A stretch of DNA of 57,215 nt from Candidatus Zhuqueibacterota bacterium (GCA_022616415.1 JAKEEU010000121.1:1-57215), one strand, 5' to 3'. Shown: positions 35,736-45,038, numbered from the stretch's first letter. Translations and numbers: made by a program. The notes: generated from the sequence alone by a model not told the origin.

Positions 35736-35889
35736 GAAAAATTCTGGGTTCGATTTCCTTAATTACAGTTTTGAAAGAAAGTCGGGGAAGATGTGTCAAA
35801 AAAAACAACTGTTTTGGCGAAATTCGCCGGCCTCTCGCCATTTATTTTTCCTTCTGTACCTTCTTCACCCGTCATTTGCGCTATCTCCC

Positions 35890-35937
35890 AATAAAAAAAG
35901 AAAGCCTTTCGGCGCGTCAATGCGCCGAAAGGCTTTT
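35890..35937 (-). terminator. Strong intrinsic terminator
   Basis: Perfect 15-bp stem AAAGCCTTTCGGCGC (35901-35915) and its complement (35922-35936) around a 6-base loop. On the minus strand it is followed by CTTTTTTTAT, so it ends the transcript of the small membrane protein above it, just before the heat-shock promoter. Four T's also follow on the plus strand. Confidence 0.85.
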
Positions 35938-35977
35938 GACAAATTTGAAAAGTTTGCCTTCCCATTGCTGCCGGTCG

Positions 35978-36241
35978 TCACCAGGACCAGGCAACGGGTG
36001 GCCCAGCAAACTGAGAACCGAGATAGACAAGATAAACCAACCCGGCGATGACGGCAACCAAAAGAAAGGTTTCGCCTGCGCTATGCTTGGAAATGACGGT
36101 AATACTTTCTATGTTCACGAGCAAATCCTCGTGCTGTTGCCCCGCTTTGTCTTTGCCGATTATTTTTGTCTCGGTTATTTTATAAATGATCAGCCTATAA
36201 GCATGACCTTGCTTCGTACGAATTTTCACCGTCCTTTTCAT
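35978..36241 (-). CDS. Small membrane protein of unknown function
   Basis: About 87 residues from the ATG at 36241 (MKRTVKIRTKQGHAYRLIIY). The first ~55 residues form a beta-rich soluble domain (KITETKIIGKDKAGQQHEDL, IESITVISKH), similar in feel to small Sm-like domains in FCB-group proteins. Then comes one transmembrane helix (TFLLVAVIAGLVYLVYLGSQ) and a short tail. The frame is open further upstream, but there is no better start. A strong terminator follows. The gene is real by composition, but I do not recognise it. Confidence 0.55.
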   Translation of the reverse strand: MKRTVKIRTKQGHAYRLIIYKITETKIIGKDKAGQQHEDLLVNIESITVISKHSAGETFLLVAVIAGLVYLVYLGSQFAGPPVAWSW

Positions 36242-36340
36242 TGTGACAATCTTGGGAAAACATTTTGCAAAAAATAATCGGGTGGTGGTCAGGAGCGCAT
36301 CGCCGTTATTGCTGGGATGTGCTCTTAGCAAACAACGGGC

Positions 36341-38953
36341 TTATCGAATCAGGCTCATCTTTCTCACCTCGGAATAACTGCCCGTCCGAAGTTGGTAGAG
36401 ATACACCCCACTCGCCACCGCATTGCCATTCTCATCCTTCCCATTCCAACGAACGCGATGATAGCCGGCCTCGCGCTGTTCATCCGCTAGCGTGCGAATC
36501 TCCTCGCCGAGGGTGTTGAAGATTTTCAGCACGACGTGGCTCGCTTGCGGAAGCTGGAAGCGGATCTCGGTTTCGGGGTTGAACGGATTGGGATAATTCT
36601 GGAACAAAGCAAAATTCTCGGGAATACCGGCATTCTCTTCCGCGGTCTCGATCTCATTTTGATCTGCCTTTGCCGTGGCTGCCTGGCTCGAGGAGGCCGT
36701 GACGGCAATACACTGCGAAAACTCCGAGGTGTTGTTGCTCGGATCGGTCGCTGTCGCAGTAATCAATTGGCCCGGGGCAACCTTGGTGTCGAAGCTGGCT
36801 TTAAAGTTTGCATTCCCACTGCCGTCGGTCGTCACCTTCTTCGAGCCGAGAAATTTTTTGCCCTCGCCATGATTGGACGGATCACATGCGGGGTTCGAGA
36901 AAAATTCGAGTCTGAAGGTGGTATTCGGCGTGCTGTTGAGCGTGCCTTTAATTATAGTGTCGTCGTCATCACGGGTGGCCGAAGTCAAGACCGGAAAATT
37001 TTGCAAGTTGTTTGCGCCGGTATCGCCATCACCGGCGTCGTTGAGGGTCACACCATCGACGTTTAGGTCAATCCCCAAGCCTGAGTTGGAGAAGATGGAA
37101 TTGGAGAGAATGGCATTACCAGTACCGGAATTAACACGCACGCCATCCCTGCCGTTATAGGCGATGGCATTGCGTGCCCCGACGGTCGTTCCCCCGATGA
37201 TGTTGTTGATCGCGTTGTCGATTTCCACGCCAAAGCTGCCGTTCGGAATGGCACGGCTGCCATTTTTATCAGTCCCGATTAAATTGCCTTGCACCACGTT
37301 ATTCGTCGAGAGTGTACCGAAACCGAGAATAAATACCCCTACTGCCTTATTACCCGAGATGATATTCCTGGCTCCTGGCATTGTTCCGCCGATGGTGTTA
37401 CCCGAGGCGTAGCCAATGTCTATGCCATTGTTGCCGTTGCCCAAGGCTACGGTACCCGTGACATCGGTGCCGATAAAGTTTCCTTGCACCAAATTCCCAG
37501 TGGCGCCGCTACCGCCGCTGCCAAGGATGCCTACGCCATTGAAGTTGTTACCCGAGATAACGTTGCGTGCGCCGGGGATCGTCCCACCGATCTTATTATT
37601 GGGAGCGTCTTGGATAAGCACACCATAACCGGAGTTGCCAAGAGCGACGGTACCCGTCACGTCGGTGCCGATGAAGTTACCTTTTATTTGATTTTCCGTC
37701 GCGGCGCCGGCACTGATAAAGATAAAGACACCTCTCTTCTTATTGCCCGAGATGACGTTACGCGCTTTCGGCATGGTCCCGCCGATTGTATTGCCGGAGG
37801 CATCAAGGATCGTCACGCCATCGAAGCCATTGCCCAAGGCGGCGGTGCCGGTCACGTTCGTGCCGATGTAATTACCCGCGATGGCATTCCCGCCGTTCGT
37901 CTGCAACCAAATCCCGCTATTACTGAAGCGATTGATCACCATGGCCTGCACCACACTGCTTCCGGCGGTAATCGTCAGCCCATTGGTTACGGCTCCGGCA
38001 CTGCTGCCATCCAGCTCGATGATCGGCTTGCCCGCAAAACCCGGTTGCGTCGCGCCATCGATCACGACCGGATCCGTAATCGTCGGCAGCGCAGAGAGCG
38101 GCTGGATGGTGTGCGGTCCCGAGCTCGGGATCTTAAAACGAATCACATCGCGACCGGGCGTGGCGTTGGCGTTTAAAATGACTTGCCGCAGCGAACCCGG
38201 GCCGCTGTCGTTGGTGTTGGTCACGGTGAAGGGATCTGATTGAGCGGCAAGAAAGCTCGCTTGAATCTCTTGCGCCGAGCGCTCAATATCGCTGATCCGC
38301 AATTCATCGATGACGGCATCCAAGTAATAGCTGCTGAAATCAGCGCCCAGTTGGAAAGTGGGTTCGTTGACGACATTGAGTGGAACAGGGACTTGAAATT
38401 CGTTCAGCAACTGGCCATCAACATAAAGCTTCAACGCCTCGCTTCTCCAGGTGAAGGCGGCGTGATGCCATTGATCGGCCTGCCAGGCGCTAATATTGAA
38501 TGCGACGCCAACCTCGGGGTTGCCAACACCGAATCGATTAAAAATGCTTCGCCAGTTATTGGCCCCATCCTTTGCAAAATACATCCCGCCGCCAACGCCG
38601 AATCTGAGCACGACGTAACCCTGTCCGTCGTTGCCATTCCATCGCGGCTTGATCCAAAACTCCAAAGTTCCCTCGGTGGAGTTGATATTGCCGGCGCTGG
38701 AAAAATAAACCTGATTTCCGGGTGCGAAATAGGCGCCTTTCTTAAAAATGCCCGATTCAAAAGCAACACCATGCGACTGCACCGGTTTTTCATTTTGTGC
38801 TCCGGAGAGGTCCCCATTGCAGTGCAAAAGCAGCAAAGTGTGCCGGTCGGGCTTGTGCTCTTGTGCGAATAGCGGTGACCGCGTCGTTGGCGCCAGAAAA
38901 AAGACACCAAGTACAATCACAATCCAATTGGGCAAGTGCGCATGTCTGTTCAT
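36341..38953 (-). CDS. Secreted LamG/parallel beta-helix protein with type IX sorting tail
   Basis: An 870-residue secreted protein. Signal peptide to about residue 31 (VFFLAPTTRSPLFAQ). A LamG/concanavalin-like domain at about 40-235 (GTLEFWIKPRWNGNDGQGYV ... HHAAFTWRSEALKLYVDGQL ... IDELRISDIERS). About 245-640 is a right-handed beta helix rich in NTIGGTMPGARNVISGN and GNFIGTDVTGTVALGN repeats. A short Ig-like module then precedes the end FALFQNYPNPFNPETEIRFQ...SGVYLYQLRTGSYSEVRKMSLIR, the FlgD/type IX sorting tail. LamG often binds glycans, and beta helices of this kind may act on or bind polysaccharide. No catalytic residues could be assigned. Confidence 0.88.
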   Translation of the reverse strand: MNRHAHLPNWIVIVLGVFFLAPTTRSPLFAQEHKPDRHTLLLLHCNGDLSGAQNEKPVQSHGVAFESGIFKKGAYFAPGNQVYFSSAGNINSTEGTLEFWIKPRWNGNDGQGYVVLRFGVGGGMYFAKDGANNWRSIFNRFGVGNPEVGVAFNISAWQADQWHHAAFTWRSEALKLYVDGQLLNEFQVPVPLNVVNEPTFQLGADFSSYYLDAVIDELRISDIERSAQEIQASFLAAQSDPFTVTNTNDSGPGSLRQVILNANATPGRDVIRFKIPSSGPHTIQPLSALPTITDPVVIDGATQPGFAGKPIIELDGSSAGAVTNGLTITAGSSVVQAMVINRFSNSGIWLQTNGGNAIAGNYIGTNVTGTAALGNGFDGVTILDASGNTIGGTMPKARNVISGNKKRGVFIFISAGAATENQIKGNFIGTDVTGTVALGNSGYGVLIQDAPNNKIGGTIPGARNVISGNNFNGVGILGSGGSGATGNLVQGNFIGTDVTGTVALGNGNNGIDIGYASGNTIGGTMPGARNIISGNKAVGVFILGFGTLSTNNVVQGNLIGTDKNGSRAIPNGSFGVEIDNAINNIIGGTTVGARNAIAYNGRDGVRVNSGTGNAILSNSIFSNSGLGIDLNVDGVTLNDAGDGDTGANNLQNFPVLTSATRDDDDTIIKGTLNSTPNTTFRLEFFSNPACDPSNHGEGKKFLGSKKVTTDGSGNANFKASFDTKVAPGQLITATATDPSNNTSEFSQCIAVTASSSQAATAKADQNEIETAEENAGIPENFALFQNYPNPFNPETEIRFQLPQASHVVLKIFNTLGEEIRTLADEQREAGYHRVRWNGKDENGNAVASGVYLYQLRTGSYSEVRKMSLIR

Positions 38954-39062
38954 GGCAATTTTCCTTAAAAAAGAGTTTTGTGTTTAGGGATTTTAGCCAT
39001 CCTGCTTCAGATTTTCAGTCAAGCCGAAAACTGAAGCCCTTTCGGGCAGCGCAGAAAAATTA

Positions 39063-39258
39063 GGCAAAACTATTATGGGCAAAACCATTAAATTATGTGA
39101 AAGACCAGTAGAAGCCATAAAGTCAAAACCATTGTAGTCAATATGATTGAAAGCTTTTACATGATTTTGACTCAAATCATTTTGACTATTAGTTCTGGGC
39201 TTTGGTGTATTTCCAACTGGTCATTCTCATAAATCGTTTTGCCCCAAATTGTTTTGCC
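39063..39258. repeat. Palindromic cluster of TTTTGCC/TTTTGAC words
   Basis: Four GNCAAAAC-like words on the left half (GGCAAAAC 39063, GGGCAAAACC 39077, AGTCAAAACC 39121, AGTCAATATGATT 39136) are mirrored by four complementary words on the right (ATTTTGACT 39164, ATTTTGAC 39179, GTTTTGCCCC 39236, GTTTTGCC 39251). The order is reversed, so the whole 196 bp can fold into one long imperfect hairpin. No coding potential. It fills the spacer between the beta-helix gene and the remnant below. Confidence 0.65.
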
Positions 39259-39320
39259 ATAACTTTCAGAATTTTATTCTGAGTTTGATTGACTAAGCGC
39301 ATAAGGCGAAAAGTGTTACA

Positions 39321-39587
39321 CTAAAAATGCATAGAAAGTTTAGCTCCGACGACTAATACTTCCTGAATAACTCCTTTGGCTATGTCTCCATTGTAGTATT
39401 GGCCAGCACCGGGTACGAGGCAAGACATAACAAACGCCAAGACAGGAGATTTTTCGTCTCTTTCACTTGCTCCTTTTCGCAAATGTGAAACTTGCCAGTG
39501 CCATAGACATGCCGGCCCAACCTTGAAATGATCAACCACGAGCAGTTTCATCATATCGATGTACTGAATTTTCTGAAGCTCATTCAC
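39321..39587 (-). pseudogene. Possible remnant of a two-helix membrane protein
   Basis: A frame of about 89 codons (GTG at 39587; the open frame reaches 39659) whose second half, KSPVLAFVMSCLVPGAGQYY, then NGDIAKGVIQEVLVVGAKLS, is the S-P-x-A-x-x-x-S-x-x-x-P-G-x-G-Q-x-Y-N-G-x-x-x-K-G pattern of small membrane proteins common in FCB bacteria. The first half (KVGPACLWHWQVSHLRKG) has no protein-like pattern, and the frame stops where the second membrane helix should start. A truncated or frameshifted gene is likely. Confidence 0.45.
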
Positions 39588-39969
39588 CCCAGAAGTTAAA
39601 ACAATCATCACATCTAGAAAGAGCGATGAGAAAATCGATAATCGGTAACAATGCCACACAGGTTGCCACTATCAACTCTGTTTTCTCGTCCAGCACCGGC
39701 TCATCAGGAAGAGGTTGAGGAAAATGAATGGCGGTTGTTGGTTGCGCCTTGGGCCGAGCCGAAACCTCTCCTGGCATGTCCCTACGACAAATCGAAGAGT
39801 TGCCGGAGCCATTTGCGGCAAGCTTCGATGGGTTCGGCGCGACCCAATCATTCGGTCCACCGCCAAGCTTTGCAAAATTCGCGGCGCAGGCGGTCTGCAG
39901 CAGAATGATGATCATCACCGCACATTTGAACATCTTCTGCCGAAAAGAAGTTTTGCTGAAGGTATTCAT
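39580..39969 (-). CDS. Putative small lipoprotein
   Basis: A 129-residue protein with GGAG eight bases before the ATG. A lipobox-like end of the leader (IIILLQTACAANF, Cys28) suggests lipid anchoring. A polar middle (about 35-95) follows, then a hydrophobic helix (ELIVATCVALLPIIDFLIAL) and a CDDC tail, an odd combination for a lipoprotein. It overlaps the possible remnant below, so the pair may once have formed a unit. No family recognised; part of it may be decayed. Confidence 0.5.
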   Translation of the reverse strand: MNTFSKTSFRQKMFKCAVMIIILLQTACAANFAKLGGGPNDWVAPNPSKLAANGSGNSSICRRDMPGEVSARPKAQPTTAIHFPQPLPDEPVLDEKTELIVATCVALLPIIDFLIALSRCDDCFNFWGE

Positions 39970-40286
39970 TTTGATTCTCCATAAAAATTGGCGAATGAAA
40001 CAGTAATTAGGGTTTTCATATCAACAACTCATTTGGCTTTTCATCCGATGAGCAAATCAAACCTGATGCCACCCATTTTGATGGCAGAAATGTTTCTTTT
40101 GTGGATGACGTACCTCTCAGATTCCTATACCGTTATCTCACTCTGATAGATACGGCCATTGTCGTGAAGGCTATTGCTTTCTTAGGGCGGGGTTATACGA
40201 AAGTAGACAGGGCTGTATGAGAAATTATAACTTGCACAGCAGAGAATGCGGGGCGAATAAATGGCCTTATATTTTTAGACGCGCCG
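39970..40286. other. Gene-free spacer upstream of the lipoprotein gene
   Basis: AT-rich DNA between the response regulator stop and the lipoprotein start. Only very short open frames occur. It probably holds the lipoprotein promoter and the 3' end of the regulator transcript, but I cannot point to convincing boxes or a terminator. Confidence 0.4.
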
Positions 40287-41639
40287 TCAGAGCTCCTTAA
40301 ATCCCAACTCCTTTATGAGCCGGCTGAGGTAAGAACGTTGAATGTTGAGAATCTGCGCGGCTTGCGATTGATTGCCGCCGGTCAGCTCCAAGGTTTTGGC
40401 AATGAACTGCTTTTTGAATTGGAGCATAGCTTCATCAAGCGACATGCCGGCGGTGATTGCTTCGGGCGATTTTTCCGCCGGCAGCGGCGGCAGAAGATCG
40501 GGGGTAATTTCACTCTCGAGCGCGAGAACCACGGCGCGCTCGACGGCGTTTGCCAATTCGCGCACGTTGCCCGGCCAGGAATATGCTTGCAAAATCTCCA
40601 TCGTCCGGCCGGAAAAAGACGCCGCAGGTTTGCGCATTTGCTGGCTGAAACGCGCCAGAAAATGATTGGCTAACAGCGGAATGTCTGCGACGCGCTCGCG
40701 GAGGGGAGGAAGCGTCAAGCTCACCACATTCAAACGGAAAAAAAGATCGCCGCGAAACCGGCCTGCTTTCACTTCTTGGGTGAGCGTTTTGTTGGTCGCG
40801 GCAATGACGCGCGTATCGACGGATAAAGTCTTCATGCCGCCGACGTGCTCAAATTTGCCGTGCTCGAGAAAATGGAGAAACTTGGCTTGCAAAGAAGGGG
40901 CAAGGTCGCCGATTTCATCCAGAAAAAGCGTGCCGCCGTCGGCCAATTCGACGCGGCCTTTTTTCATCAGGTGCGCGCCGGTAAACGCGCCTTTTTCGTG
41001 GCCGAAGAGATCGGACTCCAAAAGCTGCTCGGAGAGCGTGGTGCAATTTACCTGCACAAAGGGTTTGTCACGGCGCTCGCTCATCGCGTGAATCGTTTGC
41101 GCCATCACTTGCTTGCCGGTGCCGCTTTCACCTTCGATGAGCACCGTGGCGTTGGTCACAGCCACGCGCTGTGCCATCTCCAGAATTTGTTTCATCCTGG
41201 CGCTTTCACCGATTATCAAGCGGTGATGCTCGGCCAATTCTGCCTTGAGATAGACATTTTCGATGAACAGATGTTTGCGCTCCAAAGCCTTGCGAATCAC
41301 GAGCAGCAAATGATCCGGCTCGCAAGGCTTGGGGAGAAAATCATACGCGCCGCATTTCATCGCCTCGACCGCGCGCGAAAGCGTGCCGTGAGCAGTCAGC
41401 ATAACGACCGGGATATCCGGGTTGCGCTCTCGAATTTCGGCCAACGCTTCCAAGCCGTTTTTCTCCGGCATTTCAAAATCCAAAAGAATGACGCCGGGAT
41501 TTTTCTCTTGCGCTTGTTCGACGCCCTCGCGGCCATTGGCCGCGAAAAAAATTCGATAGCCGCTCGCCTCCAAACGGTCTCCCAGCAGTTCACGAAGCTG
41601 GTGATCGTCGTCAACAATAAGAATTTTTTCGCTTGGCAT
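40287..41639 (-). CDS. NtrC-family sigma-54-dependent response regulator
   Basis: A 450-residue regulator starting at ATG 41639 (a GTG at 41663 overlaps the kinase stop but lacks a ribosome site). Receiver domain at 1-120 with the acidic pair in ILIVDDDH, phospho-acceptor Asp in ILLDFEMPEKNG, and the conserved Thr and Lys in LTAHGT and LPKP. AAA+ domain: Walker A in GESGTGKQ, GAFTGA loop for sigma-54 contact, Walker B in GTLFLDEIGD, and the arginine region RGDLFFRLNVV. The Fis-type helix-turn-helix is at the end (NQSQAAQILNIQRSYLSRLI). It activates sigma-54 promoters when phosphorylated, here presumably by the kinase gene just upstream. Confidence 0.95.
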   Translation of the reverse strand: MPSEKILIVDDDHQLRELLGDRLEASGYRIFFAANGREGVEQAQEKNPGVILLDFEMPEKNGLEALAEIRERNPDIPVVMLTAHGTLSRAVEAMKCGAYDFLPKPCEPDHLLLVIRKALERKHLFIENVYLKAELAEHHRLIIGESARMKQILEMAQRVAVTNATVLIEGESGTGKQVMAQTIHAMSERRDKPFVQVNCTTLSEQLLESDLFGHEKGAFTGAHLMKKGRVELADGGTLFLDEIGDLAPSLQAKFLHFLEHGKFEHVGGMKTLSVDTRVIAATNKTLTQEVKAGRFRGDLFFRLNVVSLTLPPLRERVADIPLLANHFLARFSQQMRKPAASFSGRTMEILQAYSWPGNVRELANAVERAVVLALESEITPDLLPPLPAEKSPEAITAGMSLDEAMLQFKKQFIAKTLELTGGNQSQAAQILNIQRSYLSRLIKELGFKEL

Positions 41640-41659
41640 TTTCGTTTTTCCCTTGCAAG

Positions 41660-44146
41660 TCACGCGCTTGGCAACGTAAAGGTAAAGGTGCTGCCAACAC
41701 CGATCTGGCTTTGCACTTGAATGGTACCGCTTTGAGCTTCCACGAGCTTTTTGACAATATACAAACCCAGCCCCAGCCCCTTCTCCCAGATTTTCTTATC
41801 CTGTGAAACGCGCACAAATTTTTCAAAAATGGTTTTTTGCTTTTCCGCCGGAATGCCCATGCCTTCGTCACGAACGGAGATGACAACCTGGCCTTCGGCC
41901 TTATGCGCCTCGACGCTCACCGTTTTTCCATCCGGCGAATATTTAATCGCGTTCTCAATCAAATTAGACAAAATCTCCTCCAAGGCATCCCGATCGGCCT
42001 CGACCTGCAGCTCTTTTGAGACTTCGGTTTGAATCCGGAGGCTTTTTCCAGCTAGCAGAGGCGTGACGGAATGAATCACGGTGCCGATCATTTCAGCGAG
42101 ACATACGGACTCGGGAAGAATCTCGAGCTTGCCCGATTCGATTTTGCTCACATCGAGCAAGTTTTCGATCATCCGGCTCAGATGCAAGCTGCTCTCGTGA
42201 ATGCCTTTGAGATAATGCTCAATTGGGGGCGGAGATTTTGCCGGAATGCCATCGATCAGATTTTGCGCCGCCCAGCGAATGGCAGTCAAGGGCGTGCGCA
42301 ATTCATGCGAGACGAGAGAGATGAACTCCGATTTGAGCTGGCTCAAGGCTTCAAGCTTTTCCTTTTCGGCCCGCTCGTAAATGGTCATTTCCTGAAAATG
42401 AATCCGCTCGAGCGCGCTGAAAGTCTCGAGCGCGAGCATTGACAACAATTCCAAATCTTCAACGGAGTACCTCGTGCCGGAGCGTTTCTGCCCGAGCAGG
42501 AGAAACCCCCATTGGCCGGCGCTCCTTTCCGCCGGCAAAAGGATTTCCATTCCGGTCCGATCAAAATGTTCCAAAAGCTGCCGATAGGCCGCTACACTGG
42601 AATCAGCACACCCGGCTTTGGCTAAAGGCCTGGCTTGAATCTTCGCCAACTGGATTACTTCATCGTGTTCGGCAAAGCCGAGCCAGTTTTCCTCTTCATC
42701 TTTCACCCCACGACTGGCTACAATCTCGAAAACGCCGTTACGCGGCAGTAGTACCGCCATCTTTTCGAGCGGTATGGAGCCCTCGATATGCGCCATTAGC
42801 AATTCCAGGGCTTCACCCTGGCTCTTGACCGTTGCCATTAACGGCGTGAACGCATTAATCGCCAACCGATAATTGTACTTGACCCGATAAAAAGTTCGAT
42901 CGACAAATCGTTGAATTCTCTGCTTCGCCGGATTGAATATCGCAGCGGCAAGCAGGGTGAAACTGATGGCGAGGAAACTGTTGGCCTGCGGGCTCATGTC
43001 ATGAAGAAATTGGCCGGTCAAGCCGACGAGCAACAAATAAAACGTGATGATCGCGCCGGTCAAAAGACTATAAACGATGCTGCGGTTGATGACGATCTCG
43101 ACGTCAAACAGCTTATATTTAACGATGGCAACCGCAAAGCTTAGCGGCGCCACGATGATCGCCAAATCGGCGATTTCTTCCGGAATGACCGGCGCGGTGT
43201 CGAGCAGATTGGGAAGCGTCCACAGCAGCATGAAAGGCGAGGCGCCGACGGCAATTCCCCAAACCATCCAGCGCGTTTTGTTCTTCTCGCTTTCGTCATT
43301 CGCGGTGAAATAGGAGTGCACGAACGCCGCCATGGCCAGAAGAAAATAGATGACGATATAACCGCGATGAAAAGTGAAGACCCGATGGTATTCGCGAAAC
43401 AGCGCCATATCAGCCGAAGAGAGCGCGCGCCCATGAAAGATTTCGAGGGCGAGAACGAAAACGACGGCGGGAATATAGATCGCCAAGTCTTGTTGCCACT
43501 GTGCATGGAGCAGCCTCTTGGCGCGGGGAAAGCTCGTCAAAAGATGCAACAGCAACGCCGGGAAAAACGGATAAACGAGATAATAGAGCGCCGGCAAAAA
43601 ATAGTTCCAGGGCGGGGTTCCTGCCGGCAGCCGCGCGGTGCCGACCATGACGACGATTGCCAAACTGAGCGTGATGAGAAAGAAAAGGCGCGCCGGTTTA
43701 TCTTTGGGGCGATGTAAAACAACCCATGTACCAATTCCCCACAAACACAAACCGATGATGAAATTGATGACGAGATAATGCCGGCTGTACCAATTTCCCC
43801 AGGGCGTAATGGAAACCGTCGTGGTTTGGCCCTGGCGCGATACAATCATTGTGACGGAGTCGCTTCGCGTTTTGCCGTCAAAAATAAATTCGAGCTCCTC
43901 GTGATGTTGGAGCGGAATGCCATCATTTCCGAGCAGAACATCTTCTGGCAACAAATCGCCATCCGGCACCAGAATCTCTTTGACAGTAATTCCCTGCTCG
44001 CGGATTTCCCAGGTAAAGGGCAAGCCCGGCCGCACCCACGAACGCGTGATGCCGAAAATGCCGATCACCAGTACGATTAAACTCAAGCAGAGAAGGCCGT
44101 ACTGTTCGCGCCCAATAGAGGTATGCGATTGTGTCATTACAGACAT
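41660..44146 (-). CDS. Membrane histidine kinase with PDZ-like sensor region
   Basis: An 828-residue sensor starting at ATG 44146 (AGGTCAGGG before it). One helix, then a PDZ-like extracytoplasmic domain (about 55-120, ILVPDGDLLPEDVLLGNDGI). Eight or so membrane helices follow to about residue 385, ending in the FVDRTFYRVKYNYR motif also known from ComP-like kinases. A GAF-like domain lies at about 430-570. The kinase core has the phospho-acceptor His in SHELRTPLTAIRWAAQNLID, N box LIENAIKYSPDGK, RDEGMGIP and GLGLGLYIVKKLVEAQSGTI. The partner regulator follows at 20 bases. The signal is unknown; PDZ regions bind peptides or protein C-termini. Confidence 0.93.
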   Translation of the reverse strand: MSVMTQSHTSIGREQYGLLCLSLIVLVIGIFGITRSWVRPGLPFTWEIREQGITVKEILVPDGDLLPEDVLLGNDGIPLQHHEELEFIFDGKTRSDSVTMIVSRQGQTTTVSITPWGNWYSRHYLVINFIIGLCLWGIGTWVVLHRPKDKPARLFFLITLSLAIVVMVGTARLPAGTPPWNYFLPALYYLVYPFFPALLLHLLTSFPRAKRLLHAQWQQDLAIYIPAVVFVLALEIFHGRALSSADMALFREYHRVFTFHRGYIVIYFLLAMAAFVHSYFTANDESEKNKTRWMVWGIAVGASPFMLLWTLPNLLDTAPVIPEEIADLAIIVAPLSFAVAIVKYKLFDVEIVINRSIVYSLLTGAIITFYLLLVGLTGQFLHDMSPQANSFLAISFTLLAAAIFNPAKQRIQRFVDRTFYRVKYNYRLAINAFTPLMATVKSQGEALELLMAHIEGSIPLEKMAVLLPRNGVFEIVASRGVKDEEENWLGFAEHDEVIQLAKIQARPLAKAGCADSSVAAYRQLLEHFDRTGMEILLPAERSAGQWGFLLLGQKRSGTRYSVEDLELLSMLALETFSALERIHFQEMTIYERAEKEKLEALSQLKSEFISLVSHELRTPLTAIRWAAQNLIDGIPAKSPPPIEHYLKGIHESSLHLSRMIENLLDVSKIESGKLEILPESVCLAEMIGTVIHSVTPLLAGKSLRIQTEVSKELQVEADRDALEEILSNLIENAIKYSPDGKTVSVEAHKAEGQVVISVRDEGMGIPAEKQKTIFEKFVRVSQDKKIWEKGLGLGLYIVKKLVEAQSGTIQVQSQIGVGSTFTFTLPSA

Positions 44147-44243
44147 GCCCTGACCTCGCGTCGTCCAAGCTTTTTTGCTGATGCAATCGTTGAAGAGAAA
44201 CCCGAGAGGTGTTTTTAAACAAAGAGAGGCTTTTGTCGCAACA

Positions 44244-44277
44244 AAACGCAAAAGGATCCCGACTAATTTTTGCGTTT
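44244..44277 (-). terminator. Hairpin at the end of the DUF309 gene
   Basis: Perfect 10-bp inverted repeat AAACGCAAAA (44244-44253) and TTTTGCGTTT (44268-44277), overlapping the DUF309 stop codon. On the minus strand a TTG-rich tail follows, so partial termination before the kinase gene is possible. Confidence 0.5.
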
Positions 44278-44650
44278 ACCCACTATCGCCCCTTTGAATT
44301 AAACGCAACTGCAAAGGCGGAGGCACTCTTTCCAAGCTCGCGATTTCAATCGCGTTGAGCAATTGGCGCAAATAGTCGCGGAACGGCGCCAAGTTCAGTC
44401 CGGCAAAATCCGACGGCGCTGCATCCAGCTTGGCCAGCGCATTGTGCAAATGCTTGACCACGCCGTGCCGAATGCCGCGCTGCAATTGATGATGCGCGGC
44501 TGCGGCCTGAATCAAGCCTTGCACAAAAAAGCGCCACGGCTGCGAATGGCGCTGCCAGATTTTTTCCCATGCTTCGTGTGCGTCCCAATACTTGCCGGCA
44601 TTGAACAGTGACACGCCTTCCGCGAGATCGGTGTGATCTTCATCACTCAA
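44276..44650 (-). CDS. DUF309 family protein
   Basis: About 124 residues if it starts at the TTG at 44650 (SDEDHTDLAEGVSLFNAGKY), which overlaps the ferredoxin stop by 8 bases. An ATG at 44767 would place 125 bases inside the ferredoxin gene and add a low-complexity head, so I prefer the shorter form. Family hallmarks: NAGKYWDAHEAWEKIWQ and FFVQGLIQAAAAHHQLQRG, the conserved HE.WE..W and QG.IQ.A...H boxes. DUF309 proteins are small, helical, soluble and of unknown function, possibly metal-binding through the two His/Glu sites. Confidence 0.8.
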   Translation of the reverse strand: MSDEDHTDLAEGVSLFNAGKYWDAHEAWEKIWQRHSQPWRFFVQGLIQAAAAHHQLQRGIRHGVVKHLHNALAKLDAAPSDFAGLNLAPFRDYLRQLLNAIEIASLERVPPPLQLRLIQRGDSG

Positions 44651-45038
44651 CAGCAGCGTGTGCTGCAGCGCGGCGTCTGGGGGCGCCGGTTTCAGCCGGT
44701 ACGGGCTCGACGATTTCGCCGAGGACGGAGCGGATGGTCCACTCTTCGGCTTTGCGATAGCCTTCATCAAAATCCAGCATCTCAATGGTCAGCCACGGAC
44801 AATATTTCGCGCACAGCGTGCAGCCGATGCAGCGAGGCAAATCCACTTCCACCAAGCGATGAACGGTTGGGTTCGCCGGGTCCGGGCCGGGTACGATTAA
44901 AATACAATCAGCCGGACAAAAATCAATGCAAACCTGACAGCCGGTGCAACCGGATTGATTGATCACCGCCAGTTGTTTGGGCCGGCGGGTTTTGCGCAGT
45001 TGAATGGGTTTATCGTATTTCGGGTCTTTCAGCGCCAT
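44643..45038 (-). CDS. 2[4Fe-4S] ferredoxin-like protein
   Basis: A 131-residue protein starting at ATG 45038 with GGAGGAG eight bases upstream. Two cluster motifs: CTGCQVCIDFCPADC (first, C-x2-C-x2-C-x3-C) and CIGCTLCAKYCPWL (second), about 30 residues apart with an inserted PGPDPANPTVHRLVEVDL loop. The N-terminus (about 25 residues) is basic and the C-terminal 40 residues are an extension. It is an electron carrier or a subunit of a redox complex; no partner enzyme is adjacent. The gene overlaps the DUF309 gene. Confidence 0.88.
   Translation of the reverse strand: MALKDPKYDKPIQLRKTRRPKQLAVINQSGCTGCQVCIDFCPADCILIVPGPDPANPTVHRLVEVDLPRCIGCTLCAKYCPWLTIEMLDFDEGYRKAEEWTIRSVLGEIVEPVPAETGAPRRRAAAHAAVE

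Noticed and set aside
35652..35800. CIRCE operator upstream of hrcA
   Set aside because: No copy of TTAGCACTC-N9-GAGTGCTAA or close variant is present.
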